Assembly (NCBI GenBank): GCA_045631645.1
Contig: JAZQVC010000049.1
Coordinates: 1 to 64,000 of the forward strand
Source of the DNA: SIG459 sp045631645
GTDB taxonomy: Bacteria; Bacillota; Clostridia; Oscillospirales; Oscillospiraceae
Direction of reading: 5' to 3'
Length of the DNA: 64,000 bases
This document shows, one piece after another, positions 1 to 8,604 of the stretch (position 1 is the stretch's first letter; the number at the start of each line of letters is the position of its first letter). Position numbers and translations under genes: made by a program. The notes below the pieces were generated by a model. It had not been told where the DNA came from, made no database searches, and saw nothing but the letters and a program-made list of their open reading frames with translations.

Positions 1-8
1 CAAACATT

Positions 9-1847
9 ATGTCTAAAGTTATCGGTATCGACCTGGGTACGACCAACTCTTGCGTATCCGTTATGGAAGGCGGCGAAGCCGTCGTTATTGCAAACGCTGA
101 AGGCAACCGCACCACTCCCTCTGTCGTAGCTTTCTCCAAGACCGGCGAGCGTATGGTAGGTCAGGTTGCTAAGCGTCAGGCAGTTACCAACCCCGACCGC
201 ACCATCGCTTCCATCAAGCGCGAAATGGGCTCCAACTACAAGGTCAACATCGATACCAAGGCTTACACTCCTCAGGAGATCAGCGCCATGGTTCTTCAGA
301 AGCTGAAGGCTGATGCCGAGGCATATCTGGGCGCTACCGTCACCGAGGCTGTTATCACTGTTCCCGCATACTTCACCGACTCTCAGCGTCAGGCAACCAA
401 GGATGCAGGCCGCATCGCAGGTCTCGAAGTTAAGCGCATCATCAACGAGCCCACCGCAGCAGCTCTTGCTTACGGCGTTGACAAGGAAGAAGACCAGAAG
501 ATCATGGTCTATGACCTTGGCGGCGGTACCTTCGACGTTTCCATTCTGGAAATCGGCGACGGCGTTATCGAAGTTCTTGCAACCGCAGGTAACAACCGTC
601 TGGGCGGCGACGACTTCGACGCAGCCGTTGTTAAGTATCTCCTCGACGAGTTCCGCAAGGCCGAAGGCATTGACCTGAGCGCAGACAAAATGGCTATGCA
701 GCGCCTGAGAGAGGCTGCTGAAAAGGCCAAGATCGAGCTCAGCGGCGTAACCACCAGCAACATCAATCTGCCCTACATCACCGCAGATGCAACCGGTCCC
801 AAGCACATGGACATCACCCTCTCCCGCGCAAAGTTCAACGAGCTGACCCATCATCTTGTTGAGAAGACCGCAGGTCCTGTCCGTCAGGCTCTCAGCGACT
901 CCGGCCTCAGCGCCAGCGAGCTGAGCAAGGTTCTCCTCGTCGGCGGTTCCAGCCGTATTCCCGCTGTTCAGGATATGGTTAAGAGCCTCACCGGTAAGGA
1001 AGGCTTCAAGGGCATCAACCCCGATGAGTGCGTTGCTCTCGGCGCAGCAATTCAGGGCGGCGTTCTCGGCGGCGTCGTCGAGGGCATCCTCCTTCTTGAC
1101 GTAACTCCCCTTTCTCTCGGTATCGAAACTCTCGGCGGCGTTTGCACCAAGCTCATCGAGCGCAACACCACCATCCCCACCAAGAGAAGCCAGATTTTCT
1201 CCACCGCTGCTGACAACCAGACCAGCGTTGAAGTCAACGTTCTCCAGGGCGAGCGCGAGATGGCTCAGTACAACAAGAGCCTGGGCCGCTTCCATCTGGA
1301 CGGCATTGCTCCCGCACGCCGCGGCGTTCCCCAGATCGAAGTTACCTTCGATATCGACGCAAACGGCATCGTAAACGTATCCGCAAAGGATCTGGGCACC
1401 GGCAAGGAGCAGCACATCACCATCACCTCCTCCACCAACATGAGCAAGGATGATATCGATAAGGCAGTCCGCGAGGCAGAGCAGTATGCAGCCGAGGACG
1501 CAAAGCGCAAGGAAGAAGTTGACGTTCGCAACCAGGGCGACCAGATGGTTTACCAGACCGAAAAGACCCTTGAGGAAATGGGCGACAAGCTCCCCGCTTC
1601 CGACAAGAGCGAAATCGAAGGCGCTCTCGCTTCCCTCAAGACCGCTCTCAGCGGCACCGACACTCAGGCTATCAAGTCCGCAACCGAATCTCTGACCCAG
1701 ATTTTCTACAAGGTCAGCGAGAAGCTCTATCAGCAGGCTGCTCCTCAGGGCGGCGCTGATTGCGGCGGCGACTGCGGCAACTGCGGCGATAACGGCGGCC
1801 AGAACTACTATGACGCCGACTACACCGTTGTTGACGACGACAAGTAA
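9..1847 (+). CDS. dnaK: Chaperone DnaK (Hsp70)
   Basis: ATP-driven Hsp70 chaperone that works with DnaJ and GrpE in the cytoplasm. The protein is 612 aa and complete. The N-terminal ATPase domain opens with the GIDLGTTNS phosphate loop and carries DLGGGTFD near residue 170 and the GGSSRIPAV motif near residue 315. The substrate-binding domain and helical lid follow. The length suits a Gram-positive DnaK. The odd part is the tail: residues near 578-598 carry four cysteines in a Gly/Asp-rich stretch (DCGGDCGNCGDN) before the usual acidic VVDDDK end. The promoter and any hrcA-grpE genes lie left of the window. dnaJ follows 80 bp downstream. Confidence 0.97.
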   Translation: MSKVIGIDLGTTNSCVSVMEGGEAVVIANAEGNRTTPSVVAFSKTGERMVGQVAKRQAVTNPDRTIASIKREMGSNYKVNIDTKAYTPQEISAMVLQKLKADAEAYLGATVTEAVITVPAYFTDSQRQATKDAGRIAGLEVKRIINEPTAAALAYGVDKEEDQKIMVYDLGGGTFDVSILEIGDGVIEVLATAGNNRLGGDDFDAAVVKYLLDEFRKAEGIDLSADKMAMQRLREAAEKAKIELSGVTTSNINLPYITADATGPKHMDITLSRAKFNELTHHLVEKTAGPVRQALSDSGLSASELSKVLLVGGSSRIPAVQDMVKSLTGKEGFKGINPDECVALGAAIQGGVLGGVVEGILLLDVTPLSLGIETLGGVCTKLIERNTTIPTKRSQIFSTAADNQTSVEVNVLQGEREMAQYNKSLGRFHLDGIAPARRGVPQIEVTFDIDANGIVNVSAKDLGTGKEQHITITSSTNMSKDDIDKAVREAEQYAAEDAKRKEEVDVRNQGDQMVYQTEKTLEEMGDKLPASDKSEIEGALASLKTALSGTDTQAIKSATESLTQIFYKVSEKLYQQAAPQGGADCGGDCGNCGDNGGQNYYDADYTVVDDDK

Positions 1848-1866
1848 AGCAAACGCTTAAGCCAAC

Positions 1867-1897
1867 AGGAAAGTTCCGCTCTTTGCGGGACTTTCCT
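1867..1897 (+). terminator. Hairpin between dnaK and dnaJ
   Basis: A 13-bp stem (1867-1879 with 1885-1897, one G-T pair) has a 5-nt loop and only a weak T run after it. It is probably an attenuator or mRNA-stability element that lowers dnaJ expression relative to dnaK rather than a full terminator. Confidence 0.6.
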
Positions 1898-1927
1898 TTG
1901 CGGCTTATTTCCTGAATGGAGAAACAT

Positions 1928-3079
1928 ATGGCAGAAAAACGTGATTATTACGAGGTGCTGGGTCTTTCCAAATGCGCCTCCGACGATGAAATAAAAAAAT
2001 CATATCGCAAGCTGGCAAAGCAGTATCACCCCGACCTGCATCCCGGCGACAAAGAATGCGAGGATAAGTTCAAAGAATGCTCCGAAGCATACGAAGTTCT
2101 CTCCGACCCCGACAAAAAGGCAAAGTATGACCAGTTCGGTCACGCAGCCTTCGACCCCAGCGCCGGCTATGGCGGCGGCGGTTTTGGTGGATTCGGCGGC
2201 TTTGGCGGTTTTGATGACCTGGGTGATATTCTTGGAAACATATTCGGCGGCTTTGGCGGTTTCGGCGGCGGCGGTGCTCAGCGCAGAAACGCACCCCAGA
2301 GAGGCGAAAATCTCCGCGCCAACATAACCATCACCTTTGAAGAGGCCGCTTTCGGCTGCGAAAAGGAAATCACCGTTCCCCGCATCGAAGACTGCGAAGA
2401 ATGCGGCGGCACAGGCGCAGCAGCGGGCACAAGTCCCGAAACCTGCTCCGAATGCGGCGGCAGCGGCACTGTAAGAGTTCAGCAGCGCACCCCCTTCGGC
2501 GTTATGGCCACCACCGCAGCCTGCTCCAAGTGCGGCGGTACCGGTAAGATCATAAAGACCCCCTGCAGCAAGTGCTCCGGCAAGGGCAAGGTTCGCAAGA
2601 ACAAGAAGATCACTGTGAACATTCCTGCCGGCATTGACGACGGACAGACCATCTCTCTCCGTGGACAGGGTCACGCAGGCATAAACGGCGGAGGCAAGGG
2701 TGATCTTCTCATCACCGTGAGAGTTAAGGCTCATCCCCTTTTCGAGCGCGACGGAAGCAGCGTTCTTTTCGAGATGCCCATCTCCTTCGTGCAGGCTGCT
2801 TTGGGCGCAGAGCTTGAGATCCCCACCCTTGACGGCAAGGTGAAGTTCACCATTCCCGAAGCCACCCAGACCGGCAGCGTGTTCCGCCTGCGCGGCAAGG
2901 GTATTCCCTATCTCAACGGCTCCAGCCGCGGCGATCAGTATGTTACCGTTTATATCGTCACTCCCAAGAATCTCAGCAGCGAGGAAAAAGATCTCCTCCG
3001 CAAGTTTGGCGAAGTCAGCGGCACCGCCGAGGGTGTTAAAAACTCCTCCGGAATTTTCGGCAAAAAGAAAAAGAAATAA
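1928..3079 (+). CDS. dnaJ: Co-chaperone DnaJ (Hsp40)
   Basis: Type I Hsp40, 383 aa. It stimulates the DnaK ATPase and delivers substrates. The J domain occupies residues 1-67 with the HPD tripeptide. A Gly/Phe-rich linker follows to about residue 118. Four CxxCxGxG-type zinc-finger repeats then appear (CEECGGTG, CSECGGSG, CSKCGGTG, CSKCSGKG), followed by the C-terminal substrate-binding beta domains. The start is set at ATG 1928, which has GGAG eight bases upstream; an in-frame ATG at 1916 overlaps that site and would add only four residues. Confidence 0.96.
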   Translation: MAEKRDYYEVLGLSKCASDDEIKKSYRKLAKQYHPDLHPGDKECEDKFKECSEAYEVLSDPDKKAKYDQFGHAAFDPSAGYGGGGFGGFGGFGGFDDLGDILGNIFGGFGGFGGGGAQRRNAPQRGENLRANITITFEEAAFGCEKEITVPRIEDCEECGGTGAAAGTSPETCSECGGSGTVRVQQRTPFGVMATTAACSKCGGTGKIIKTPCSKCSGKGKVRKNKKITVNIPAGIDDGQTISLRGQGHAGINGGGKGDLLITVRVKAHPLFERDGSSVLFEMPISFVQAALGAELEIPTLDGKVKFTIPEATQTGSVFRLRGKGIPYLNGSSRGDQYVTVYIVTPKNLSSEEKDLLRKFGEVSGTAEGVKNSSGIFGKKKKK

Positions 3080-3082
3080 AAT

Positions 3083-3113
3083 AAAAAAGCCTGTGGAAAC
3101 CACAGGCTTTTTT
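3083..3113 (+). terminator. Intrinsic terminator of dnaKJ
   Basis: A perfect stem, AAAAAAGCCTGTGG paired with CCACAGGCTTTTTT, has a 3-nt loop and begins 4 bp after the dnaJ stop. Confidence 0.95.
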
Positions 3114-3258
3114 GCTTATTGACATATTCCACAAAACCAGAAACCGTAATCGACTATATTGCCGAATGTGTCTTGACACCCTTGTGTTCATATTGAAATG
3201 GGTTTAGAATATTTACAGCTTTAGTCACCCAGTTACTGCTGAACCAAGGGGGCATAAT

Positions 3259-4038
3259 ATGAAAGAAGTATTTTGTAACAAGTGCGGGAGCAAATTGCCG
3301 GAAGACAGCGTATTTTGCCAGTATTGCGGCAACCGCATTTCTCCAATAAATGCCAATTATGAAATAGAACCAAAGGTTAAATCAAAGAAATCCCGCAAAG
3401 GCCATGTAGTTGCTATAGTAGCTGTCTCGCTTGCTGTAATTTCTGCTCTTTATGTGGTTTTCGGAGCCCATTTTATTAAGTATCAAAATGCTTGCTCCGC
3501 ATTAGAGAACGGGGATTATTCAACTGCGATTAAGCTGTTTGTGGAATTAGATGGCTACAAGGATAGCGAAGTAAAAATTATAGAATCCAAGTTTCAATAT
3601 GTCCAGGAACATAAAAATAATGACGATTTAACAACTTTTGAATACTTAAAGGATCTCAAGAAACAAGATTATAGGAATAGTGCTTCAATTTATAAACTTC
3701 TATACGAGTGGAAAGTAACCGTTGTGTCAGTCAACACGAGCGAGTATAACATAACGACCAACGAAACTACACTTAAAGGAACTAATCCTATATATTTTCA
3801 TCTAAAATTGACTGGTGGAGAACCTGGTGCTTCTGTACGCCTTACTGTTAAGGCACAACATCCTGACGGCTATGTAGAACAGTATACATTTAACGATAAA
3901 TGGGAAGATGGTGGAGCTGGCTGGTATGGTTGGCCTGAAGGAATATATGATAATCTTGGCGAGTCAGGTATGTTGAAGTGTTCATTCTATGATGAAGACG
4001 ACAACCTCATCGGTTTTGATTTTGTAATGATTGGTTAG
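3259..4038 (+). CDS. Zinc-ribbon single-pass membrane protein, function unknown
   Basis: 259 aa. Residues 6-26 form a double CxxC zinc ribbon (CNKCGSKL...FCQYCG). A basic linker (KSKKSRKGH) precedes one transmembrane helix at about residues 50-72. A short region resembling a TPR-like repeat follows (YSTAIKLFVELDGYKDS, a motif common in such zinc-ribbon proteins), then an extracytoplasmic beta-rich domain with no recognisable family. The start ATG 3259 has GGGGG about 8 bases upstream. Codon use is clearly more AT-rich than in dnaKJ, which suggests acquisition. The next gene is also a zinc-ribbon membrane protein, so the pair may act together; that is inference. Confidence 0.75.
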   Translation: MKEVFCNKCGSKLPEDSVFCQYCGNRISPINANYEIEPKVKSKKSRKGHVVAIVAVSLAVISALYVVFGAHFIKYQNACSALENGDYSTAIKLFVELDGYKDSEVKIIESKFQYVQEHKNNDDLTTFEYLKDLKKQDYRNSASIYKLLYEWKVTVVSVNTSEYNITTNETTLKGTNPIYFHLKLTGGEPGASVRLTVKAQHPDGYVEQYTFNDKWEDGGAGWYGWPEGIYDNLGESGMLKCSFYDEDDNLIGFDFVMIG

Positions 4039-4159
4039 TGACGCCGGCAACTAAAGGCAAAACGAACTCTCAGCGATCAACAAAAGATGATTATGTATTG
4101 GGAGAATACGAATCCTGACAAGTATGTTTGTCCGATTGATACATTGAGGAGATACGAAT

Positions 4160-4918
4160 ATGGATATATCGTCAATCATCTTAAGTCTATTATTAACCGC
4201 TGTTGCTTATATGGCGTTTCCGTTGATAAAACTGTTTATTAACGGTGGTCGTTTCGCTAGGAATAGAGCACACAAAATCGCATTGTGGAACTCCATTATT
4301 TTAGGAGCAGTGTTTTGTATTGCTACGATTGCTGTTTTAGAAGATGGAACCATATGGAATTGCGCGCCAGCAGTACTTTATTATTGGATTAACCGTTCAA
4401 TCCTTATGGATAAAAATGCAACGGAAGAGACTCTAAGCGAAGAGCAAATTAAAAAATCTCAAAAGAGAAAAAAAATTATATCTAAAATATTCAAAGGCAT
4501 CGGGGCATTTTTACTCGGAGTTATTTCTTCAGATGTGATTTTATTAATCATTCTGGGTGATTTAGTTGAAGGTACACCTGCATTGCTATTGATGCTGTTG
4601 GTCACCCTTCCGTTTTTCGCTTTTTATTATAGGCTATTTACACGTCACGATAAAAAGAAATCTGAAGAATCATATAAACCTGTATTTGAGGAAGTTTCAT
4701 CGCGTCCTATACCGCCCACGCATATATCAAGGCCACCTCAAATCTCAAATGCAAACGAAGAACCAAAGGCTTATGGCAATTACAATGTCTACGGTAGTGA
4801 AATTACTTTGCAAACCACTTCCACCCCTATGAAGAATATTTCTTTTTGCAGAAAGTGTGGAGCTAAATTATTAGATAACAGTCAATTTTGTCATAAATGT
4901 GGCACAAAGATTTTATAA
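4160..4918 (+). CDS. Four-helix membrane protein with C-terminal zinc ribbon, function unknown
   Basis: 252 aa. Predicted transmembrane helices lie at about residues 3-27, 40-62, 112-135 and 138-160. A hydrophilic linker follows, then a C-terminal zinc ribbon (FCRKCGAKL...FCHKCGTKIL). The ribbon is at the opposite end from that of the upstream neighbour. GAGGAG lies 8-9 bases before the ATG. Composition is AT-rich like the preceding gene. No known family is recognised beyond the zinc ribbon. Confidence 0.7.
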   Translation: MDISSIILSLLLTAVAYMAFPLIKLFINGGRFARNRAHKIALWNSIILGAVFCIATIAVLEDGTIWNCAPAVLYYWINRSILMDKNATEETLSEEQIKKSQKRKKIISKIFKGIGAFLLGVISSDVILLIILGDLVEGTPALLLMLLVTLPFFAFYYRLFTRHDKKKSEESYKPVFEEVSSRPIPPTHISRPPQISNANEEPKAYGNYNVYGSEITLQTTSTPMKNISFCRKCGAKLLDNSQFCHKCGTKIL

Positions 4919-4920
4919 AT

Positions 4921-5113
4921 AAAGGATATTTTGCAATTGAGAATGTTTTTGATAAACTCATAATGCAATACGCAGAAGCTCAAGGAGAAAAGCTTATAGA
5001 AGAGAACGAGCGTTTGAAATGCGATTCCCGATTTCGTCTATCCGAAAGTACTGGATGAAAAGTATTTCGCTGAAATTGATGCGGCGCTTGACGAACAAAG
5101 CAAATATAAAAAT
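4921..5113 (+). pseudogene. Decayed ORF fragment with a frameshift
   Basis: The stretch reads as protein-like in two frames. One frame from 4921 encodes a charged helical segment (FDKLIMQYAEAQGEKLIEEN), which then meets a stop. A second frame from about 5021 continues with AIPDFVYPKVLDEKYFAEI and more acidic/basic residues up to the terminator. No start codon with a ribosome site fits. I read it as a remnant broken by a single frameshift near 5020; the family is not recognised. Confidence 0.35.
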
Positions 5114-5137
5114 AAGGTCAGGGATTTCCCTGACCTT
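5114..5137. terminator. Bidirectional intrinsic terminator
   Basis: A 10-bp stem (AAGGTCAGGG/CCCTGACCTT, loop ATTT) is followed by TTATTATTTA on the plus strand and is preceded by A-rich sequence. It can stop transcription from the left and also the PHP gene reading leftward. Confidence 0.8.
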
Positions 5138-5171
5138 TTATTATTTATTCAACTTCGTTGCCGCGAATATA

Positions 5172-6011
5172 TTATTTCCTTTTCAGCTTTTCAAGCAATT
5201 CATATCCCACTTTCATATCTCCGCAGCCGGTGCCGATGGAGATATGAGGTTTTCCGGCGCCGTGGAAGTCGCTGCCGCCAGTTACGCAAAGGTCGAAATC
5301 GCCAGCAATGCCTTCAAGATAGCGGGTTTCCTCATCACTATAAACGGAGTAAATGCACTCCATTCCCACGATGCCCTTTTCTTTCAGCAAAGCGGTGAGT
5401 TCCAGAAGCTCCTCATGGCTGAATCGATACTGAAGGGGGTGGGCGAAAACCGCTTTCGCTCCGCATTTGCGAAGTACATCAAAAGCCATATCCATGGGAA
5501 TATACTCTCTTTTTCTGTAGTAGCGTCCTCCGGGGCTCAGATATTTATCAAATCCCTCTTTCACGCTTTCCACCTTGCCCTCGGCCACAAGTTCAGCAGC
5601 AAAATGGGGTCTGCCGATAACGGATTCGGGGTGTTTTTCACGGAGTTCCTCCAGACTGACAGCGATGCCGTCCGCTCTCATTGCTTCCGCGATAATTGCG
5701 TTGCGCCGCTCCCGTTCGCTGATTACCCAATCAAGCAGAGCGCAAAGATGCTCATTTTCCGTATCTATAAAATAACCGAGGATATGAATACCCCTGCCCT
5801 TATAATCAACACTCAGCTCTATGCCGGAAATAAGCTCTATTCCCCACTCTTTGGCGGCGGCAGCGGCTTCGGCAACGCCATCGGCCGTATCGTGGTCGGT
5901 TATTGCGATGGCCTTCATTCCGGCTTTTGCAGCAAGAGCGACAGCCTCGGAGGGGCTGAAGCTGCCGTCCGAGGCTGTTGTATGAATATGAAGATCTATA
6001 AAACCACTCAT
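5172..6011 (-). CDS. PHP-domain phosphoesterase (RNase AM/YciV-like)
   Basis: 279 aa, metal-dependent phosphoesterase of the PHP superfamily. The N-terminus has the DLHIHTTASDG metal motif, then ITDHDT near residue 38 and GIELS near residue 63. FAHP sits in the middle and the C-terminal TGGSDFHG supplies the last metal ligands. Relatives such as YciV/TrpH hydrolyse 3',5'-nucleoside bisphosphates or 5' ends of short RNA; which activity applies here cannot be read from the sequence. The ATG overlaps the sufB stop by 4 bp, so the gene is the last cistron of the suf operon. Confidence 0.85.
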   Translation of the reverse strand: MSGFIDLHIHTTASDGSFSPSEAVALAAKAGMKAIAITDHDTADGVAEAAAAAKEWGIELISGIELSVDYKGRGIHILGYFIDTENEHLCALLDWVISERERRNAIIAEAMRADGIAVSLEELREKHPESVIGRPHFAAELVAEGKVESVKEGFDKYLSPGGRYYRKREYIPMDMAFDVLRKCGAKAVFAHPLQYRFSHEELLELTALLKEKGIVGMECIYSVYSDEETRYLEGIAGDFDLCVTGGSDFHGAGKPHISIGTGCGDMKVGYELLEKLKRK

Positions 6012-6931
6012 GCAAGGAAGCCCTTGAGGATACGCTCTTCTGCTTCCTCGGCGCTGAGACCCAGAGTTTCCAGCTTGAGAAGCTGGTCGCCTGCGATTTT
6101 GCCGATGGCGGCTTCATGGACAAGCTCAGCCTCGGTGGAGTTTGCAACGATGGCAGGGATGGAGCTTATCTTTGCATTACCCATAATAATAGAGTCGCAC
6201 TGAACATGACCAAAGCACTTTGCATTACCTGTCATCTTGGGATAGAAAATCTGCACAGATGAATCCTGAGCAACGGAGCGGGAGATAACTCTGCCCTTGC
6301 TGTCCTCGCCATCGAGGATAATCTCCATATTGCTCTCAGCGAACTGCTGTCCATGGGTCTGGAGACGCTCGGTGATAACGGTTTCAGCGCCTGCACCGCA
6401 GGTGATGATAGTGTCACGCTTGGTGGAGTCAACACCCTTTATCTGGGTGGTGTCCATTTTGAGGAAAGCGCCCTCTTCAAGATAAACAACGGTCTGAGGA
6501 TTCATAATCTTCTGTCCGTTGCCGTCACCCTCGCCGTAATGCTTTTCAACATAGGTGATTTTGGAGTTTTTGCCAACATAGAAGGTATGAATGCCGTCAT
6601 GGCGGCTCTCTTCCTCGCCGCAGTTATGGATGCCGCAGCCTGCGATTATGGTGACATCGCAATCCTCGCCGATGAAGAAATCGTTGTATACGGTTTCAAC
6701 AACGCCGCTTTCGGTGATGATAACGGGGATATAGCATTTTTCGCCCTTTGTGCCTGCTTTGATGGTGATATTGATGCCGGGCTTATCGGTCTTGGTTTCA
6801 ATATTGATATTCTCGGTTACTGCTCTGCTTGCGCAGCCGCAGTCCTTGCGAATATTGTATGCGCCGTCGGCAGCGCCTTCGGGCATGTCCGCGATTTTCT
6901 CCAGCAGAGACTTATCTACATTATTAAGCAT
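6008..6931 (-). CDS. SufB/SufD-type Fe-S scaffold protein of a minimal SUF system (SmsB-like)
   Basis: 307 aa. The C-terminal two-thirds is the beta-helix core of the SufBD family, which assembles iron-sulfur clusters on a complex with the SufC ATPase. Conserved-looking elements include the SRHDGIHTFY stretch, a Q/H-rich core and the ending helix LVHEAAIGKIAGDQL that is typical of the family. It is much shorter than SufB (about 470 aa) and no SufD, SufS or SufU is adjacent. This matches the two-gene minimal SUF (SmsCB) arrangement reported in archaea and anaerobic bacteria. The gene follows sufC by 16 bp. Confidence 0.88.
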   Translation of the reverse strand: MLNNVDKSLLEKIADMPEGAADGAYNIRKDCGCASRAVTENINIETKTDKPGINITIKAGTKGEKCYIPVIITESGVVETVYNDFFIGEDCDVTIIAGCGIHNCGEEESRHDGIHTFYVGKNSKITYVEKHYGEGDGNGQKIMNPQTVVYLEEGAFLKMDTTQIKGVDSTKRDTIITCGAGAETVITERLQTHGQQFAESNMEIILDGEDSKGRVISRSVAQDSSVQIFYPKMTGNAKCFGHVQCDSIIMGNAKISSIPAIVANSTEAELVHEAAIGKIAGDQLLKLETLGLSAEEAEERILKGFLA

Positions 6932-6947
6932 AGTTTTCCTCCTCCCT

Positions 6948-7670
6948 TCAGTTAAGAGCCGGGCAGCAGCCGTAGGTATCCGCCAAAATGGTGGGGAAGA
7001 TATCCTCGGTGGAGCCCCGCTTGCTTATGCGTCCGCCGCTGACGACAACAATTTCGTCGGCAAGGCTGATTATACGCTCCTGGTGGGAGATAATTATCAT
7101 GGTGCAGTCGCGCTTTTCGTGGATCTGGCTGAAGGTTTCGGTGAGCTTGCTGAAGCTCCAAAGGTCAATGCCGGCCTCGGGCTCATCGAGAATCATAAGA
7201 CCGCTCTGTCTTGCAAGAATGGTGGCTATCTCAATGCGCTTTACCTCGCCGCCGGAAAGGCTGGTATCCACATCTCTGTCCAGATAGTCATTGGCGCAAA
7301 GTCCCACCTGAGTGAGATAGCTGCAGGCCTCGGTCTTGGGCAGGATGCGCTTTCCGCTTGCGATGGAGAGAAGGTCGCGCACCTTTATTCCCTTGAAGCG
7401 TGGGGGCTGCTGGAAGCCATAGCTTATGCCCTTTCTGGCGCGCTCGGTGATATTCAGCTCGGTGACATCCTCGCCATTCCAGATTATCTGTCCGGAAGTG
7501 GGAGTTACAAGACCCATGATGATTTTTGCAAGAGTGGTTTTGCCGCCGCCGTTGGGACCTGTAAGCACCAAGAGCTTGCCATCTTCAACGGTGAGACTTA
7601 TATCCTTTATAATGTCGTTTCTGCCCTCAGGAGTTGTGACAGAAAAAGAGATATTCTTAAGTTCCAGCAT
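6948..7670 (-). CDS. sufC: Fe-S cluster assembly ATPase SufC (SmsC)
   Basis: 240 aa ABC-type soluble ATPase that drives cluster assembly on the SufB/D scaffold. Walker A is GPNGGGKTT near residue 38, the Q-loop is followed by the signature LSGGEVKR near residue 140, and Walker B is LMILDEPEAGID near residue 160, with the family-typical GIDL after it. The switch histidine is in IISHQE. The ATG has GGAGG 7-8 bases upstream. It is the first cistron of sufC-sufB-PHP. Confidence 0.93.
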   Translation of the reverse strand: MLELKNISFSVTTPEGRNDIIKDISLTVEDGKLLVLTGPNGGGKTTLAKIIMGLVTPTSGQIIWNGEDVTELNITERARKGISYGFQQPPRFKGIKVRDLLSIASGKRILPKTEACSYLTQVGLCANDYLDRDVDTSLSGGEVKRIEIATILARQSGLMILDEPEAGIDLWSFSKLTETFSQIHEKRDCTMIIISHQERIISLADEIVVVSGGRISKRGSTEDIFPTILADTYGCCPALN

Positions 7671-7711
7671 GGAAGTTCCTCCAATATATTGAAATTATCA
7701 TTAATTTTGTG

Positions 7712-7742
7712 TATAATGTGATTGTGAGATTTTGCTCACAAT
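7712..7742 (-). promoter_or_regulatory. suf operon promoter with overlapping palindromic operator
   Basis: A perfect 8-bp inverted repeat with 6-bp spacer (ATTGTGAG-N6-CTCACAAT, 7721-7742) overlaps the minus-strand -35 (TTGTGA, 7741-7736). The -10 (ATTATA, 7717-7712) follows with 18-bp spacing, about 40 bp before the sufC start. The placement is typical of a repressor site. The spacing differs from the Rex consensus. Confidence 0.6.
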
Positions 7743-7862
7743 CCCTTTTATTCTAGTCTATATTATACCATATATTACCCCGATTTGACAACAGCAATCA
7801 GCGCTTGTCCACTATCTTTATTGCACAATTCGGATTTATTGTCATTTTCCAGACTGTCTCCC

Positions 7863-7891
7863 TTGCAAGGACACTGCAGCAGTGATATAAT
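7863..7891 (+). promoter_or_regulatory. rex promoter with a palindrome in the spacer
   Basis: TTGCAA (7863-7868), a 17-bp spacer and TATAAT (7886-7891) form a near-consensus sigma-A promoter 60 bp before rex. The spacer holds a perfect 13-bp palindrome, CACTGCAGCAGTG (7872-7884), a candidate operator. Confidence 0.7.
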
Positions 7892-7950
7892 GATCGAGCT
7901 AAATACGAACGCGTTTTAATTTCGTTTTAATTCGGAGGTTCAGCAAAAAT

Positions 7951-8580
7951 ATGAAAAAATCATATATCTCTAAAAATGTTATACGCCGACTCCCCCGATA
8001 TCTGCGTAAGCTTGATGAGCTTATCGCGGAAAATATTGAGCGCATTTCTTCCGGCGAGCTTGGCCCTCTTATGGGTCTCACCCCTTCCCAGATCCGTCAG
8101 GATTTTTCCTGCTTCGGCGAGTTCGGTCAGCAGGGCTATGGCTACAATGTTAAAGCCCTCCGCTCCCAGATTGCCTCTATTCTTGGCATTGACAGACAGT
8201 ATTCCGTCATTCTTGTAGGCGCAGGCAAAATCGGCCAGTCCCTTATCGAGAACATCCACTTCGATAACTACGGCTTCCGTTTCCTCGGCGCTTTTGAAAT
8301 TCGCAAGGAACTTGTGGGCACCGAAATTGCAGGTGTTCCCATTATGGACGCTGAAACTCAGGATGCCTTTATCCGCGAAAACGGTGTGGATATTGCCATC
8401 CTCTCCGTAAACCGCGACAGAGCCCAGCATGTTGCCAACATCCTTATCGCCAGCGGCATTCATGCAATCTGGAACTTCACCGACATTGATATTGATGCAG
8501 GCGACAGCGGAGTTGTTGTTGAAAACATGCACTTCTCCGATTCTCTGCTTGCTCTCAGCTACTTCCTTTCCACAAAATAA
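7951..8580 (+). CDS. rex: Redox-sensing transcriptional repressor Rex
   Basis: 209 aa. The N-terminal winged helix (residues 1-80) has the RLPRYLR and LTPSQIRQDFSCFG recognition elements. A C-terminal Rossmann domain follows with the NADH-binding motif VGAGKIGQS near residue 90. Rex senses the NADH/NAD ratio and represses fermentation and respiration genes in Gram-positive bacteria. GGAGG lies 12 bases before the ATG. The gene diverges from sufCB and stands alone upstream of the SLH protein. Confidence 0.96.
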   Translation: MKKSYISKNVIRRLPRYLRKLDELIAENIERISSGELGPLMGLTPSQIRQDFSCFGEFGQQGYGYNVKALRSQIASILGIDRQYSVILVGAGKIGQSLIENIHFDNYGFRFLGAFEIRKELVGTEIAGVPIMDAETQDAFIRENGVDIAILSVNRDRAQHVANILIASGIHAIWNFTDIDIDAGDSGVVVENMHFSDSLLALSYFLSTK

Positions 8581-8604
8581 ACAGCTTTTGCAGGAGTTTT
8601 TAAC

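Noticed and set aside
7721..7742. Rex box in front of sufC
   Set aside because: Arms are TTGTGA/TCACAA but separated by 8 bp; known Rex sites have 6 bp between those positions. Kept only as an unassigned operator.
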